DNA of 64,000 bases from assembly GCF_003987355.1 (NCBI RefSeq), contig NZ_PIPR01000001.1:496001-560000 (forward strand), written 5' to 3'. The stretch's first letter is position 1; every line of letters starts with the position of its first letter. Position numbers and translations under genes: made by a program. The DNA is from Pseudidiomarina aestuarii (GTDB lineage: Bacteria; Pseudomonadota; Gammaproteobacteria; Enterobacterales; Alteromonadaceae). Under the pieces are notes generated by a model that saw only the letters and a program-made list of their open reading frames with translations, was not told the origin of the DNA and made no database searches. Below, piece by piece: positions 37,985-48,762 of this stretch.

Positions 37985-39451
37985 ATGCAGCCCGAAAATG
38001 CCACGGCACCACGCCAACCTACAATCTTTCAAGCTTTTATCCCACTGATCGTATTAGTTATTTCACTCGGTACTTCTGTTTATCTATTCGGTGAAGATTC
38101 GTCTTACGGACCCAATCAAATAGCGTTGTGGGTTTCAGCAGGTGTCGCGGTGCTCATTGGTTTCTACAACAAGTACAGCTGGGAACAAATAGAAGATGGT
38201 GTAAAAGAGGGCATTTCAGTCGCTCTTGGTGCGATGTTGATTATCCTAGCTGTAGGCTCTTTGATTGGTACTTGGATGCTCTCAGGCACAGTACCGACTA
38301 TGATCTACTATGGCCTCGAACTGATTAACCCAAATTTGTTCTATGCGGCGACTGCACTGATCTGTGGCATTGTCGCATTGGCGATTGGTAGCTCGTGGAC
38401 AACAGCTGCAACGATAGGTGTTGCACTTATGGGCGTCGCAGCGGGGATGGATTTGTCCCTACCTATCGCTGCAGGAGCTGTCGTTTCGGGTTCCTATTTT
38501 GGTGACAAGATGTCACCACTTTCAGACACCACCAACCTAGCACCTGCCGTTGCGGGTAACGAATTATTCGCGCACATTCGCTACATGAGTTACACCGCCA
38601 TACCAGCGTATGTTATTGCGTTAGGTATCTTTCTAACACTTGGTCTAAATACGGATACCAATGTCAGTCTCATGCAGCTAGAGCGCATGCAATTGGATTT
38701 AGCCAACTCGTTTGAAATCAGTTGGTTGATGTTAATCCCGCTGGCCGTCTTGTTGTATTTGGCTGGGACTCGCAAACCAGCATTACCAACAGTATTCTTC
38801 GGCGCGCTACTGGGCGGGGTCTGGGCAGTACTCTTTCAACCAGAAGTTGTGGTCGGTATGGCCAATGGTGGCAGTTCCGCCGTTGCCCAATTGAAAATCG
38901 TTTGGCTAGCATTGACCTCTGGCTTCTCGATTGATACTGGCTCTGCGCAATTGAACGATCTTTTGAATCGCGGTGGCATGGAAAGCATGATGAACACTAT
39001 TTGGCTGATTATTAGTGCCATGGCGTTCGGTGCCATTATGGAGAAGCTAGGCCTGCTCGAACGTTTATTTATGGGCGTTCTAAAGATGGTAAAGAGTACC
39101 GGCAGTCTTATTACGGCGACCTTGTTTACGTGCTTTGGCGCGAACGTTCTGACCGCCGATCAATACATGGCCATTGTGATTCCAGGACGAATTTTCCGTG
39201 AGGAATATGCGCGTCGTGGATTGGATTCACGTGTACTGTCTCGAACCTTAGAGGACAGCGGTACGCTTACTTCTGCACTGATCCCTTGGAATACCTGTGG
39301 GGTATTCATGTTTGGAGCACTTGCTGTGAGTCCATTAGAGTACGCGCCATTCGCGTTCTTTAACTGGTTAGTGCCGATGATCGCAATTATATATGCCTAT
39401 ACCGATTTTAGAATTCTGAAGATAGAACCCACTCCAACTTCTGCTGTGTGA
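37985..39451 (+). CDS. nhaC: NhaC-family Na+/H+ antiporter
   Basis: This 488-residue inner-membrane protein has about 11-12 hydrophobic helices and the NhaC motif GSYFGDKMSPLSDTTNLAPAVAG near residues 160-185, plus SGTLTSALIPWNTCG near the C-terminus. It exchanges sodium for protons and would recharge the sodium gradient spent by the AGCS symporter. The pepN start is eight bases downstream, suggesting co-transcription. Confidence 0.93.
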   Translation: MQPENATAPRQPTIFQAFIPLIVLVISLGTSVYLFGEDSSYGPNQIALWVSAGVAVLIGFYNKYSWEQIEDGVKEGISVALGAMLIILAVGSLIGTWMLSGTVPTMIYYGLELINPNLFYAATALICGIVALAIGSSWTTAATIGVALMGVAAGMDLSLPIAAGAVVSGSYFGDKMSPLSDTTNLAPAVAGNELFAHIRYMSYTAIPAYVIALGIFLTLGLNTDTNVSLMQLERMQLDLANSFEISWLMLIPLAVLLYLAGTRKPALPTVFFGALLGGVWAVLFQPEVVVGMANGGSSAVAQLKIVWLALTSGFSIDTGSAQLNDLLNRGGMESMMNTIWLIISAMAFGAIMEKLGLLERLFMGVLKMVKSTGSLITATLFTCFGANVLTADQYMAIVIPGRIFREEYARRGLDSRVLSRTLEDSGTLTSALIPWNTCGVFMFGALAVSPLEYAPFAFFNWLVPMIAIIYAYTDFRILKIEPTPTSAV

Positions 39452-39458
39452 GATTTGT

Positions 39459-42086
39459 ATGAGTAGTCAAAGCCAAGCACAAGCCAAATTCCGTGAGGAT
39501 TACCAAGCGCCGCGGTTTCGGATTGAAACCGTGGATCTTAGCTTCCGTTTGGAAGCAACCGCCACTCGTGTCACCAATCGTATGCAATTGCAACGATTGG
39601 CTGCAGGCCCACTGGAACTCGATGGTGAACAACTTCAGTTAGAATCTGTCGCCATCGACGGTAGAGAGCTTGATGCTTCCCAATACGAAGTTTCTCCTTC
39701 TAAATTAGTCATCGCAGACGTGCCAGAGCATTGTGAGCTGACGATCGTTACGCAAATCAACCCCAGTACGAATACCGCACTCGAAGGTTTATATCTAGCC
39801 GCTGATTCATTTTGTACGCAATGTGAGGCGGAAGGCTTTCGTCGGATCACGTATTATCTTGATAGACCTGATGTGCTCGCTATCTTTACCACAACCATTC
39901 ACGCTCCCCAGCAGTATCCGTATCTATTAAGTAACGGCGATAAAGTCGACGCGGGAAGTGATAGTGACGGTTGGCATTGGGTTACTTGGCACGATCCACA
40001 TCCAAAGCCTGCCTATCTTTTTGCCTTGGTAGCAGGTGACTTCGACCGCTTAGAGGATACCTTCATTACGCGCAGTGGGCGGCAGGTGTCACTTGAACTT
40101 TATGTGGACCGCGGGAATAGCAGTCGCGGCACCTATGCCATGGAATCATTGCAACGAGCCATGCGCTGGGATGAAGAACGGTTTGAACTCGAGTATGACC
40201 TCGATACCTATATGATTGTAGCGGTCGATTTCTTCAATATGGGCGCGATGGAAAATAAAGGCCTGAATGTCTTTAATTCGCGCTATGTGCTCGCCGACCA
40301 AGCGACCGCGACCGATACCGATTTCGTGAACATAGAGGCGGTGATCGGACACGAGTATTTTCACAATTGGACTGGCAACCGCATTACCTGTCGAGATTGG
40401 TTCCAATTAAGTTTGAAAGAGGGCTTAACGGTCTTTCGTGACCAAGAGTTCAGCTCTGATTTAGGTTCCCGTGCCATTCACCGTATTCAGGCGATTCGGA
40501 CTATCCGTGGTCGCCAGTTTGCCGAGGATGCCAGCCCCATGGCGCACCCCATACGTCCGGACAAAGTGGTAGAAATGAATAATTTTTACACGGTGACAGT
40601 CTACGACAAGGGAGCAGAAGTCATTCGGATGCTCCACACTTTGCTGGGTGAAGCTGGTTTCCAACAGGGCATGAAACTCTATGTTGAACGCCATGACGGT
40701 CAAGCGGTCACCTGCGAAGACTTTATCGCAGCCATGGAAGACGCCAACGACTATGATTTACAACAATTTCGCCGATGGTATAGCCAAGCAGGTACACCTG
40801 AGGTTGTCGCACGCCTTAATTATTCCAAGACCAACAAAACGGCAACGTTAAAGCTAACGCAATCCACACCGGCAACACCAGGTCAAAAGCATAAACAACC
40901 CATGGTGATACCGATTCGATTGAGTGCTTATTCGAAAGCAGGGCGCAAACTAGCATTGCAGTCGAATGACGCGTGCACAGGTTCCGAGTCAGAAGGCTAT
41001 TTGTATACGCTGACCTCTGAAACAGCCGATTTAGTATTTACTGACGTGCTCGAGGAGCCCATTTTTGCAATGTTGGAAGATTTTAGTGCGCCAGTGCGTT
41101 TCGATTATCCACAAACGAGTGCGGAATTGACGGTGTTGATGGCCGCGGCAGATAGTGAAGTGACGCGTTGGGAGGCAAGCCAAAAGCTGTTTACCCAATA
41201 CATTCTTACTGCAGTGCGCAAGAATACAGATATTGCACTCGATCTCCAAACCGTCGCGGCATTACAAGAGTTTCTTGCCGCCGATATCGATCCGGCTTTA
41301 CAAGCGCTGGTGCTGCAACCACCAGAGCTGGAAGAGTTGGCGGAGCATTTTGATGTCGCTATTCCATTGGAAGCTTTGGATCGCGCTCGACGCCAATTAA
41401 TTCAGCAAATTGCGGCCAGTTTAGCGCCGCAATTTGAGCGTCTAGTCGATAATTACCGTGCGCGTCAGCCGCGCTATACAATAGCGAGTGATGCCATAGC
41501 AGAACGGGCGCTAGTCAATTTGGCACACTACTATTTAGCTCTGCATGAACCGCGCCAATTCGGACCTTGGGTTATCGAACACTTCGAGCGAGCAGATAAC
41601 ATGACGGTGCAAAATAGTGCACTAAACTCTTTGATTCAGCTCAATTTAGAGGGGCGCGAGGACTGTTGTCAGAAATTTAGTCAACAATGGCGAGAGACAC
41701 CACTCGCATTAGATAAGTGGTTTGCTGCTGAGGCTTCATCACCACAGCCTGATACTGTTGAGCGCGTTACCGCGTTGCTTGCGCATCCAGGCTTTTCGTT
41801 ACAAAACCCCAATCGGGTGTATGCTCTGATAGCCAGTTTCAGTCGGAATATGCTGCAATTTCATCGGGCTGATGGCGCCGGCTATGCGTTAGTTGCCGAC
41901 GTAATTCAACGCTTGAACACCAGTAATCCACAAGTTGCAGCGCGTCTGATTACACCATTTTTGTCTTGGCGACGATTTGACTCGGATCGTCAGCAACAGA
42001 TGAAGCAGCATCTTGAAATACTGAGTAAGCTACCGCAGCTCGCCCGCGATTTAGACGAAAAAATTTCGAATAGTCTTGCTGCATAG
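39459..42086 (+). CDS. pepN: Aminopeptidase N (M1 family)
   Basis: This 875-residue zinc aminopeptidase removes N-terminal residues in the cytosol. GAMEN, the exopeptidase signature, is at 262-266. HEYFHNW, the zinc site, starts at H298, close to E. coli positions. The length matches E. coli PepN (870). No signal peptide is seen. It is eight bases after nhaC and is followed by a terminator. pepN, pyrD and zapC are also neighbours in E. coli; here the glutamate dehydrogenase gene sits between pepN and pyrD. Confidence 0.96.
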   Translation: MSSQSQAQAKFREDYQAPRFRIETVDLSFRLEATATRVTNRMQLQRLAAGPLELDGEQLQLESVAIDGRELDASQYEVSPSKLVIADVPEHCELTIVTQINPSTNTALEGLYLAADSFCTQCEAEGFRRITYYLDRPDVLAIFTTTIHAPQQYPYLLSNGDKVDAGSDSDGWHWVTWHDPHPKPAYLFALVAGDFDRLEDTFITRSGRQVSLELYVDRGNSSRGTYAMESLQRAMRWDEERFELEYDLDTYMIVAVDFFNMGAMENKGLNVFNSRYVLADQATATDTDFVNIEAVIGHEYFHNWTGNRITCRDWFQLSLKEGLTVFRDQEFSSDLGSRAIHRIQAIRTIRGRQFAEDASPMAHPIRPDKVVEMNNFYTVTVYDKGAEVIRMLHTLLGEAGFQQGMKLYVERHDGQAVTCEDFIAAMEDANDYDLQQFRRWYSQAGTPEVVARLNYSKTNKTATLKLTQSTPATPGQKHKQPMVIPIRLSAYSKAGRKLALQSNDACTGSESEGYLYTLTSETADLVFTDVLEEPIFAMLEDFSAPVRFDYPQTSAELTVLMAAADSEVTRWEASQKLFTQYILTAVRKNTDIALDLQTVAALQEFLAADIDPALQALVLQPPELEELAEHFDVAIPLEALDRARRQLIQQIAASLAPQFERLVDNYRARQPRYTIASDAIAERALVNLAHYYLALHEPRQFGPWVIEHFERADNMTVQNSALNSLIQLNLEGREDCCQKFSQQWRETPLALDKWFAAEASSPQPDTVERVTALLAHPGFSLQNPNRVYALIASFSRNMLQFHRADGAGYALVADVIQRLNTSNPQVAARLITPFLSWRRFDSDRQQQMKQHLEILSKLPQLARDLDEKISNSLAA

Positions 42087-42129
42087 TGAGCGCTTTTTAG
42101 ATAAACATGCAAAACCTTCTCATAATCAT

Positions 42130-42168
42130 GTTCAGGCCACTAAAATCGTGGTCTGAACACTTGTTTTT
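42130..42168 (+). terminator. Rho-independent terminator after pepN
   Basis: GTTCAGGCCAC (42130-42140) and GTGGTCTGAAC (42148-42158) form an 11-bp stem with one G-T pair and a 7-base loop, followed by ACTTGTTTTT. Confidence 0.75.
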
Positions 42169-42226
42169 CCACATTTAAATCATTGAATAACAGCTGTGAA
42201 TGTCCGACAATATCGACACGAATGGT

Positions 42227-42245
42227 CTATGCTGTAAAAGCATAG
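42227..42245 (+). promoter_or_regulatory. Hairpin upstream of the glutamate dehydrogenase gene
   Basis: CTATGCT and AGCATAG form a perfect 7-bp stem with a GTAAA loop, 38 bases before the start codon. No T run follows. It may be an operator or a leader structure. No convincing -10/-35 pair is visible in this gap. Confidence 0.35.
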
Positions 42246-42282
42246 TCACTTAGACACTACCCTCGATGACAAGGACACCAGC

Positions 42283-45200
42283 ATGACTGCGTTTGGCGAT
42301 AGCCAGATCCCCGTAATTTTGCAGAAAGTGGCCGATCTGATTCAAAAGCGAGCAACGGATCGACCAGAGATCATCAAAGATTTTGCCTTGAGGTTATTCA
42401 AGAACATTTCACCGAATGATCTGGCACTGCGCAATGACAGTGATCTGTATGGTGCCGTAGTAGGGTTGTGGCATAGTTTTAATGAGTACCAACCCAGCGA
42501 AAAAGCGCTGATCAAAGTGTTTAATCCTGAGGTGGCTCGGCATGGCTGGGAATCATCACATACCATCATTGAAATTATTCAGTCGGATATGCCATTTATG
42601 GTGGATTCGATTCGAATGGCTTTGTCGCGACTGGGTATCAATTCGCATTTGTTATTGCACCTTCCCATCAGTCACAAACGCAATGACCAAAATGAAATTA
42701 TTGAGCTGCTGAAAGCGGGTACCCGCAATGAAGATAACGAGGTCGATACGGTCTTTTTAATCGAAGTGGATCGGCAGAATAGCAAAGAAGCAATTACCTT
42801 ATTAAAGCGTGAACTCGCATCGGTGATGGATGAAGTGACGTTAGCGGTAGCTGATTGGCAGCCGATGCGCGCGAAACTGGAAGAAATTGCTCATAGCTTG
42901 AGTGACATCAAGTATCCGGGGCCGAAGCAGAAGCTCAAAGAAGCACAAACTTTTCTGAAATGGCTGTCCCAAGATAACTTCACATTAATGGGGTATCGAC
43001 GTTACGACCTAGCCGCTATTGAAGGCGATTACGTGATTCGGCAGCAAGCAGAATCGAGCCTTGGTTTAATGCGTAAGTCCGCGATCAATAAAGAACGTTT
43101 GGTCTCCTCATTGCCTGAAGTAGCGCGTGACCTGACCTTTGACGACAACTTATTGCTGGTTACGAAAACGAACTCTAAGTCACGTGTCCATCGCCCAGCC
43201 TATAGCGATTATATTGGCGTCAAGCGCTTTGATAAAAACGGCAAGGTCATTGGCGAGGATCGCTTCATCGGTCTCTATTCGAGCTCGTTCTACAACAACA
43301 GTGCGCGCGATGTGCCGTTGGTAGGCGACAAAATTCAGCGCGTTATGGAAGCGTCTGGTTTTGCGCTCAATTCACATGCGGCTAAAGCATTACTCAATAT
43401 TCTCGAAACCTATCCGCGTGACGAAATCGTCCAGGCGAGTGAAGAAGACCTGCTCGACGTTGGCTTAGGCGTGTTGCAAATGCAAGAGCGCGACATGACA
43501 CGTTTATTTGTGCGACGTGACATATTTGGCCGCTTCGCCTCTTGCATGGTTTATGTTCCTAAGGAACGTTACAACACGCTATTGCGGCAGCGTACACAAA
43601 GCATTTTATCCACGTCACTGAAAAGTGATCGTGAAGTGGACTTCACAACTTATTTTTCGGAATCTTCTTTGGCACGGACACATTACACCGTGCGCATTGG
43701 TGACCACGTACAGGACATTGACGTGAAAGAACTTGAACAGAATCTAATTGAAGCAGCACGTACTTGGGAAGATAACTTCGAACGTATTCTTCGGAGCACT
43801 TTCGGTGAGGCTCGAGCGAATGGCTTGAATAAGCGTTACGCAAATGCATTCCCGCGTGCTTATAAAGAGGAAGTTCTGCCGTCTATCGCTATTGCAGATA
43901 TTCAGCAATTGGAAGCGTTGGATGAAGATAACAAACTCGGCATGCTGTTTTATCGACCACGTGAAGAGAATGAAAATAGTAAGAAAGTTCGCTTAAAACT
44001 TTTTCATAAAGACGAACCGATTCATCTGTCCGATGTGCTTCCGATGCTGGAAAACTTTGGATTGCGAATCATTGGTGAGAGCCCATACCAAATTAAAACG
44101 ACTGATGGCAAAGTCTATTGGGTACTTGATTTCCAAATGCTGCATAGCAACACCAAGTTAGATTTAGAGGCCGCTCGTGACTTGTTCCAAGATGCCTTTG
44201 CCAAGGTGTGGTCAGGACATTTTGAGGACGATGGGTTCAACCGTTTGGTACTCAGTGCCGGCTTGACTGGTCGTCAAGTTGTGATTTTGCGGATGTTTGC
44301 TAAATATATGCGCCAAATAGGCACCACTTTTAGCCAAAGCTACATTGAGAGCACGTTCAGCAAGTATCCGTTGATTTCAAAACTCGTCGTGAAGTTGTTC
44401 TTTACCAAATTTGAGCCCGGTACGAAGTCACGCGATAAGAAAATTGAAGCGCTTGAAACCCGTATCAATAACGAGCTTGAGAATGTCGCAAACTTAGACG
44501 ACGATCGTATCATTCGACGCTACGTTGAATTAATTCTAGCCGCGTTGCGTACGAACTTCTTCCAAGCCGACGCGCAAGGTAACGAGAAATCATACATTTC
44601 TGTGAAGTTTCTTCCAGAAATGGTACCGGAAATGCCGTTACCATTGCCTAAATATGAAATTTTCGTGTATTCACCAGCCGTTGAAGGCGTGCATCTGCGC
44701 GGCGGGAAAGTTGCTCGAGGTGGGTTACGTTGGTCGGATCGTCGCGAAGATTTCCGTACCGAAGTGTTGGGCCTAGTGAAAGCGCAGCAAGTGAAAAACA
44801 CAGTGATTGTGCCTGTGGGCGCGAAAGGTGGATTCTTCTGTAAGCATTTACCAGAGGACCGCGAAGGGATGCTGGAGGAAGGAAAAGAGTGTTATCGCAC
44901 CTTTATTCGAGCGTTACTCGACATCACCGATAACATCGTCAATGGTGACGTAGTTCCCCCTGAAAATGTGGTTCGTCATGACGAAGACGATACCTATTTG
45001 GTCGTTGCAGCAGACAAAGGTACGGCTACATTCTCTGATATCGCCAATAGTATTTCAGCCGAATATAACTTCTGGCTAGGTGATGCATTCGCTTCGGGCG
45101 GATCTGTAGGTTACGACCACAAAAAAATGGGTATCACCGCACGCGGTGGCTGGGAGTCCGTTAAACGGCACTTCCGCGAGATGGGCGTCGATTGTCAAAC

Positions 45201-47142
45201 GACTGATTTTACGGCGATTGGTGTCGGTGACATGGCGGGTGACGTATTCGGTAACGGGATGTTGCTGTCGAAGCACACGCGCTTAATTGCTGCATTCAAC
45301 CATATGCACATCTTTATTGACCCTGATCCACAAGCGGCGCGCTCGTTCAAAGAGCGTGAGCGGCTGTTTAATTTGCCTCGATCAGGCTGGGACGATTACG
45401 ACAAGTCTCTGATTTCTCAAGGTGGTGGTGTCTTTTTACGGAGTTTAAAAGCTATTGAGCTGACTCCGGAAATGAAGAAGCTATTCAACACTCAGAAGAA
45501 ATCGATGACGCCAACCGAGATGATCCGAGCCATTCTAACCATGCCGGTTGATTTGCTTTGGAACGGCGGTATTGGTACCTACGTGAAGGGATCGAAAGAG
45601 ACCGACTCTGATGTTGGAGATCGCGCCAATGACGCCTTACGAGTTAACGGTAAAGAGTTGAAAGCTAAAATAGTCGGTGAGGGTGGTAATCTCGGCTTCA
45701 CCCAATTAGGACGCATCGAATACGCACGCAGCGGCGGTCGAATCAATACTGATGCAATCGACAACGTCGGTGGCGTAGATTGTTCGGATAACGAAGTTAA
45801 TATCAAAATACTGCTGAACGGATTAGTTCTGAATGGTGACTTAACGCGTAAGCAACGTGATAAATTGCTGTATGACATGACAGAAGAAGTTGCACAGATC
45901 GTTTTAAAAGACTGTCATCGCCAATCACAATCTATTTCCGTGACCGGTTTGCGTGGACCTGACCAAATCAAAGAAATGCAGCGCTTCATTCATCACCTCG
46001 AGCGTGAAGGCCAGCTTAATCGCTCGCTTGAATTCTTGCCTGATGACGATGAATTAGCGGAACGACAAGCAACGGGCAAAGGATTGACTCGACCTGAGCT
46101 AGCTGTGATTACAGCGTATGGCAAAATGGTTCTGAAAGAGCAATTGTTAGACGATGCGATTATGGCGGATCCTTTCCATGCCCGCTCGTTACTCAATGCG
46201 TTCCCGAAACCGTTGCAAGAACATTACGCTGAAGCGATGCAAGCACATCCATTGCGTGCACAGATTATTGCAACGCGTCTTGCCAACAATATTGTCAACG
46301 ACATGGGTCCCAACTTTGTTTTCCGTAAGCAAGATGTGACCGGTGCAACGGTTGCTGAAGTAGCGTCAGCTTATGTGGTTGCGCGTGAATGCTTTAATTT
46401 GCGCGGGCTCATGGAGCAAATAGAAGCGGGTAATAATAAGATACCTGCTGATGTACAAAACCAAATGTTGTTCCAGTTACGCCGGGTCGTGCGTCGCGCA
46501 ACGCGATGGTTCCTGCGTCATCGGAAACCAAATCTGAATACCATTCAAGAGCATCTTGATTTCTATCAGGCAAGCTTCAATGATTTGCGCAAGAACGCTT
46601 TGGATTATCTGGTTGCGGATGAGCGTGGGCAAATCGAGAAGAATATCGAGAAATTTGAAGCTCAAGGTGTTCCGGCAGCGCTCGCGAAACAGATTGCCTT
46701 GCTGACCACAGTATTCTCGGCGCTGGATATAGCCGATATTGTCAACGAAACTGGGCGTAAGGTTTCGTTAGTGGCAGAAGCCTACTTTAATCTGGGTGCC
46801 AAGGTGTCACTGCATTGGTTCTTAGATCAGATCAATGGTCAACCGGTTGATAACCATTGGCAGGCGCTTGCGCGCGCAGCGTTCCGTGAGGAGCTCGACT
46901 GGCAACAGCGTTCATTGACGATGAGCATGTTGAACACGGCTGATAAGAAAATGGATGCACAAGCGGCACTTGCGGCTTGGTTGGATCGGAATCGGGTGTT
47001 CGTAGAGCGTTGGCAACATATGCTGACTGATTTCAAAACGACCAAGACACACGAGTTTGCGAAATTCTCAGTTGCGCTCCGTGAGTTGATGTTACTCAAC
47101 CACAACTGTTTGACGACTGCGCCGGCAGCATCAAGCCTATGA
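42283..47142 (+). CDS. gdhB: NAD-specific glutamate dehydrogenase, large type
   Basis: This 1619-residue enzyme deaminates glutamate to 2-oxoglutarate with NAD+. The catalytic dehydrogenase region lies in the C-terminal half (about 795-1250): [35 protein letters not shown], then the NAD-binding part [15 protein letters not shown] and [16 protein letters not shown]. The long N-terminal part holds ACT-like regulatory segments of the L-GDH class. The length is standard for Pseudomonas and Shewanella forms. Its stop overlaps the pyrD start. It is the main carbon-entry enzyme of an amino-acid diet. Confidence 0.96.
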   Translation: MTAFGDSQIPVILQKVADLIQKRATDRPEIIKDFALRLFKNISPNDLALRNDSDLYGAVVGLWHSFNEYQPSEKALIKVFNPEVARHGWESSHTIIEIIQSDMPFMVDSIRMALSRLGINSHLLLHLPISHKRNDQNEIIELLKAGTRNEDNEVDTVFLIEVDRQNSKEAITLLKRELASVMDEVTLAVADWQPMRAKLEEIAHSLSDIKYPGPKQKLKEAQTFLKWLSQDNFTLMGYRRYDLAAIEGDYVIRQQAESSLGLMRKSAINKERLVSSLPEVARDLTFDDNLLLVTKTNSKSRVHRPAYSDYIGVKRFDKNGKVIGEDRFIGLYSSSFYNNSARDVPLVGDKIQRVMEASGFALNSHAAKALLNILETYPRDEIVQASEEDLLDVGLGVLQMQERDMTRLFVRRDIFGRFASCMVYVPKERYNTLLRQRTQSILSTSLKSDREVDFTTYFSESSLARTHYTVRIGDHVQDIDVKELEQNLIEAARTWEDNFERILRSTFGEARANGLNKRYANAFPRAYKEEVLPSIAIADIQQLEALDEDNKLGMLFYRPREENENSKKVRLKLFHKDEPIHLSDVLPMLENFGLRIIGESPYQIKTTDGKVYWVLDFQMLHSNTKLDLEAARDLFQDAFAKVWSGHFEDDGFNRLVLSAGLTGRQVVILRMFAKYMRQIGTTFSQSYIESTFSKYPLISKLVVKLFFTKFEPGTKSRDKKIEALETRINNELENVANLDDDRIIRRYVELILAALRTNFFQADAQGNEKSYISVKFLPEMVPEMPLPLPKYEIFVYSPAVEGVHLRGGKVARGGLRWSDRREDFRTEVLGLVKAQQVKNTVIVPVGAKGGFFCKHLPEDREGMLEEGKECYRTFIRALLDITDNIVNGDVVPPENVVRHDEDDTYLVVAADKGTATFSDIANSISAEYNFWLGDAFASGGSVGYDHKKMGITARGGWESVKRHFREMGVDCQTTDFTAIGVGDMAGDVFGNGMLLSKHTRLIAAFNHMHIFIDPDPQAARSFKERERLFNLPRSGWDDYDKSLISQGGGVFLRSLKAIELTPEMKKLFNTQKKSMTPTEMIRAILTMPVDLLWNGGIGTYVKGSKETDSDVGDRANDALRVNGKELKAKIVGEGGNLGFTQLGRIEYARSGGRINTDAIDNVGGVDCSDNEVNIKILLNGLVLNGDLTRKQRDKLLYDMTEEVAQIVLKDCHRQSQSISVTGLRGPDQIKEMQRFIHHLEREGQLNRSLEFLPDDDELAERQATGKGLTRPELAVITAYGKMVLKEQLLDDAIMADPFHARSLLNAFPKPLQEHYAEAMQAHPLRAQIIATRLANNIVNDMGPNFVFRKQDVTGATVAEVASAYVVARECFNLRGLMEQIEAGNNKIPADVQNQMLFQLRRVVRRATRWFLRHRKPNLNTIQEHLDFYQASFNDLRKNALDYLVADERGQIEKNIEKFEAQGVPAALAKQIALLTTVFSALDIADIVNETGRKVSLVAEAYFNLGAKVSLHWFLDQINGQPVDNHWQALARAAFREELDWQQRSLTMSMLNTADKKMDAQAALAAWLDRNRVFVERWQHMLTDFKTTKTHEFAKFSVALRELMLLNHNCLTTAPAASSL

Positions 47143-48149
47143 TGTATGATCTCGCCCGCGCGCTCCTGTTTCGACTAGAGGCAGAGCGTGCGCACGATTT
47201 AACGATTGGGATGCTCAGTCGGGGACAACGCACCCCGCTGGCATCACTGTGGCGGCAGCAGGTCAGCGGCCAGTCGCGCCAAGTGATGGGGCTCACATTT
47301 CCGAATCCTGTAGGTTTAGCCGCTGGTCTTGATAAAAATGGTGCCTGCATCGATGCCTTTGCCGAGATGGGCTTTGGCTTTATCGAAGTTGGCACTGTTA
47401 CGCCGCGACCGCAGTCCGGTAATCCAAAGCCACGGTTGTTTCGTTTACCTGCTCATGAGGCGATTATTAATCGCATGGGCTTTAATAACCTTGGTGTTGA
47501 AGCCTGTGTGGAGAACATTAAATCGATGCGCTTTCGCGGCATCCTGGGCGTCAACATCGGTAAGAATAAAGACACTCCTGATGAACAGGGGGTAGATGAC
47601 TACCTCTATTGTATGCGTCACGTGTATCCCTACGCGAGTTACATTACAGTCAATATTTCATCACCGAATACGCCTGGATTGCGTGCATTTCAGCATGGTG
47701 CTGCATTAGCCGATTTACTGGCGCAATTAAAAGCAGAACAAGCAAAACTCCACCAAGAGCACGGTCGCTACGTGCCATTGGCAGTGAAAATCGCACCAGA
47801 TCTGTCTGCCAGTGAAGTAGCCGATTTTGCGGCGGCCTTATTGTTGCACGATATTGATGCCGTGATTGCGACCAATACTACGTTAGATAGAAGTACGGTA
47901 GCAGGGGCCGAGCATGCTGAGGAAGCAGGCGGTTTGAGCGGTAAAGTTCTGTTTGACACCAGTACAAAAATTGTTGCCGCACTCGCCGAACACTTAGCTG
48001 GTAAAATTCCAATTATCGCAGTTGGCGGAGTAGATAGTGTAGCGACAGCACAAGCCAAACTTGCTGCAGGCGCCTCACTCGTTCAGATCTACACCGGCTT
48101 CATTTATCACGGCCCTAAACGTATCAAAGAAATTGTTGAGGGCTTGTAA
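47139..48149 (+). CDS. pyrD: Dihydroorotate dehydrogenase (quinone), class 2
   Basis: This 336-residue membrane-associated FMN enzyme oxidises dihydroorotate to orotate with quinone in pyrimidine synthesis. The N-terminal helical quinone-binding part precedes the barrel. Motifs [34 protein letters not shown]-like, [11 protein letters not shown] (catalytic Ser) and a late GGVDS are visible. The start overlaps the glutamate dehydrogenase stop within ATGATG, so translation may be coupled. Confidence 0.96.
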   Translation: MMYDLARALLFRLEAERAHDLTIGMLSRGQRTPLASLWRQQVSGQSRQVMGLTFPNPVGLAAGLDKNGACIDAFAEMGFGFIEVGTVTPRPQSGNPKPRLFRLPAHEAIINRMGFNNLGVEACVENIKSMRFRGILGVNIGKNKDTPDEQGVDDYLYCMRHVYPYASYITVNISSPNTPGLRAFQHGAALADLLAQLKAEQAKLHQEHGRYVPLAVKIAPDLSASEVADFAAALLLHDIDAVIATNTTLDRSTVAGAEHAEEAGGLSGKVLFDTSTKIVAALAEHLAGKIPIIAVGGVDSVATAQAKLAAGASLVQIYTGFIYHGPKRIKEIVEGL

Positions 48150-48207
48150 AATGCCTGAGAATTCGGTAGCTTTAAGCCACTTCAAATAACAACAACAGGG
48201 ACAAACT

Positions 48208-48762
48208 GTGCAGGCTTCGAGTGCATGGCGCTGGGTCTATAACCCAGAGCAGCAACAGCTCAGCATCGAATTGGGAGATGGTCTCAGCCATCCATGCCCT
48301 TATAAAACGTCTCGTTTGGCGCCCCTGTACGCTATGAATGCTGCATTTACTCTCGAAGATGCGCAAGCTTTTCAAACCATCTACGACGCACTGCACGCTC
48401 TCGACCGCTGGTCACCTATGCTGATTATGCAAGCGGCGCTTAACAATGCCATTTTGCAACGGTTTGGTCGACCACAGATGCCACAAAGCTGGCACTTTCA
48501 GCAAGCTGAAGATACGGTCTTTGACCAGTTTGAAGCCGGGGTGCCAGTGTGTTTGAATTCTGGCTTTGCAAACGCTGAATTTGTGCTGTTAGCCGCCGAT
48601 GACGAATTTGCGGAGTGTATGTTGTTAGACGAATCCATGGCGTTGTCAGAAATTAAAGAAATCCGTCAATTCGATGTCATCAAAGTTCTGCATAATCGTA
48701 TGCAAGAACATCCGCTCATGCGTTCCTCACAGCAGCTTGATATCGTTCCCAAGCAAGCATGA
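48208..48762 (+). CDS. zapC: Cell division protein ZapC
   Basis: This 184-residue cytosolic protein has the ZapC pattern: an early WRWVYN segment matching WRWYY of E. coli, and RFGRPQMPQSWHFQQ in the centre. ZapC bundles FtsZ filaments at the division ring. The start is GTG at 48208 with CAGGGA upstream. The order pyrD-zapC matches E. coli. Its stop overlaps the next gene by four bases. Confidence 0.88.
   Translation: MQASSAWRWVYNPEQQQLSIELGDGLSHPCPYKTSRLAPLYAMNAAFTLEDAQAFQTIYDALHALDRWSPMLIMQAALNNAILQRFGRPQMPQSWHFQQAEDTVFDQFEAGVPVCLNSGFANAEFVLLAADDEFAECMLLDESMALSEIKEIRQFDVIKVLHNRMQEHPLMRSSQQLDIVPKQA

Noticed and set aside
46993-47142. Frameshift at the end of the glutamate dehydrogenase gene
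   Set aside because: The overlap with pyrD is an ordinary ATGATG junction and the length equals the family norm.
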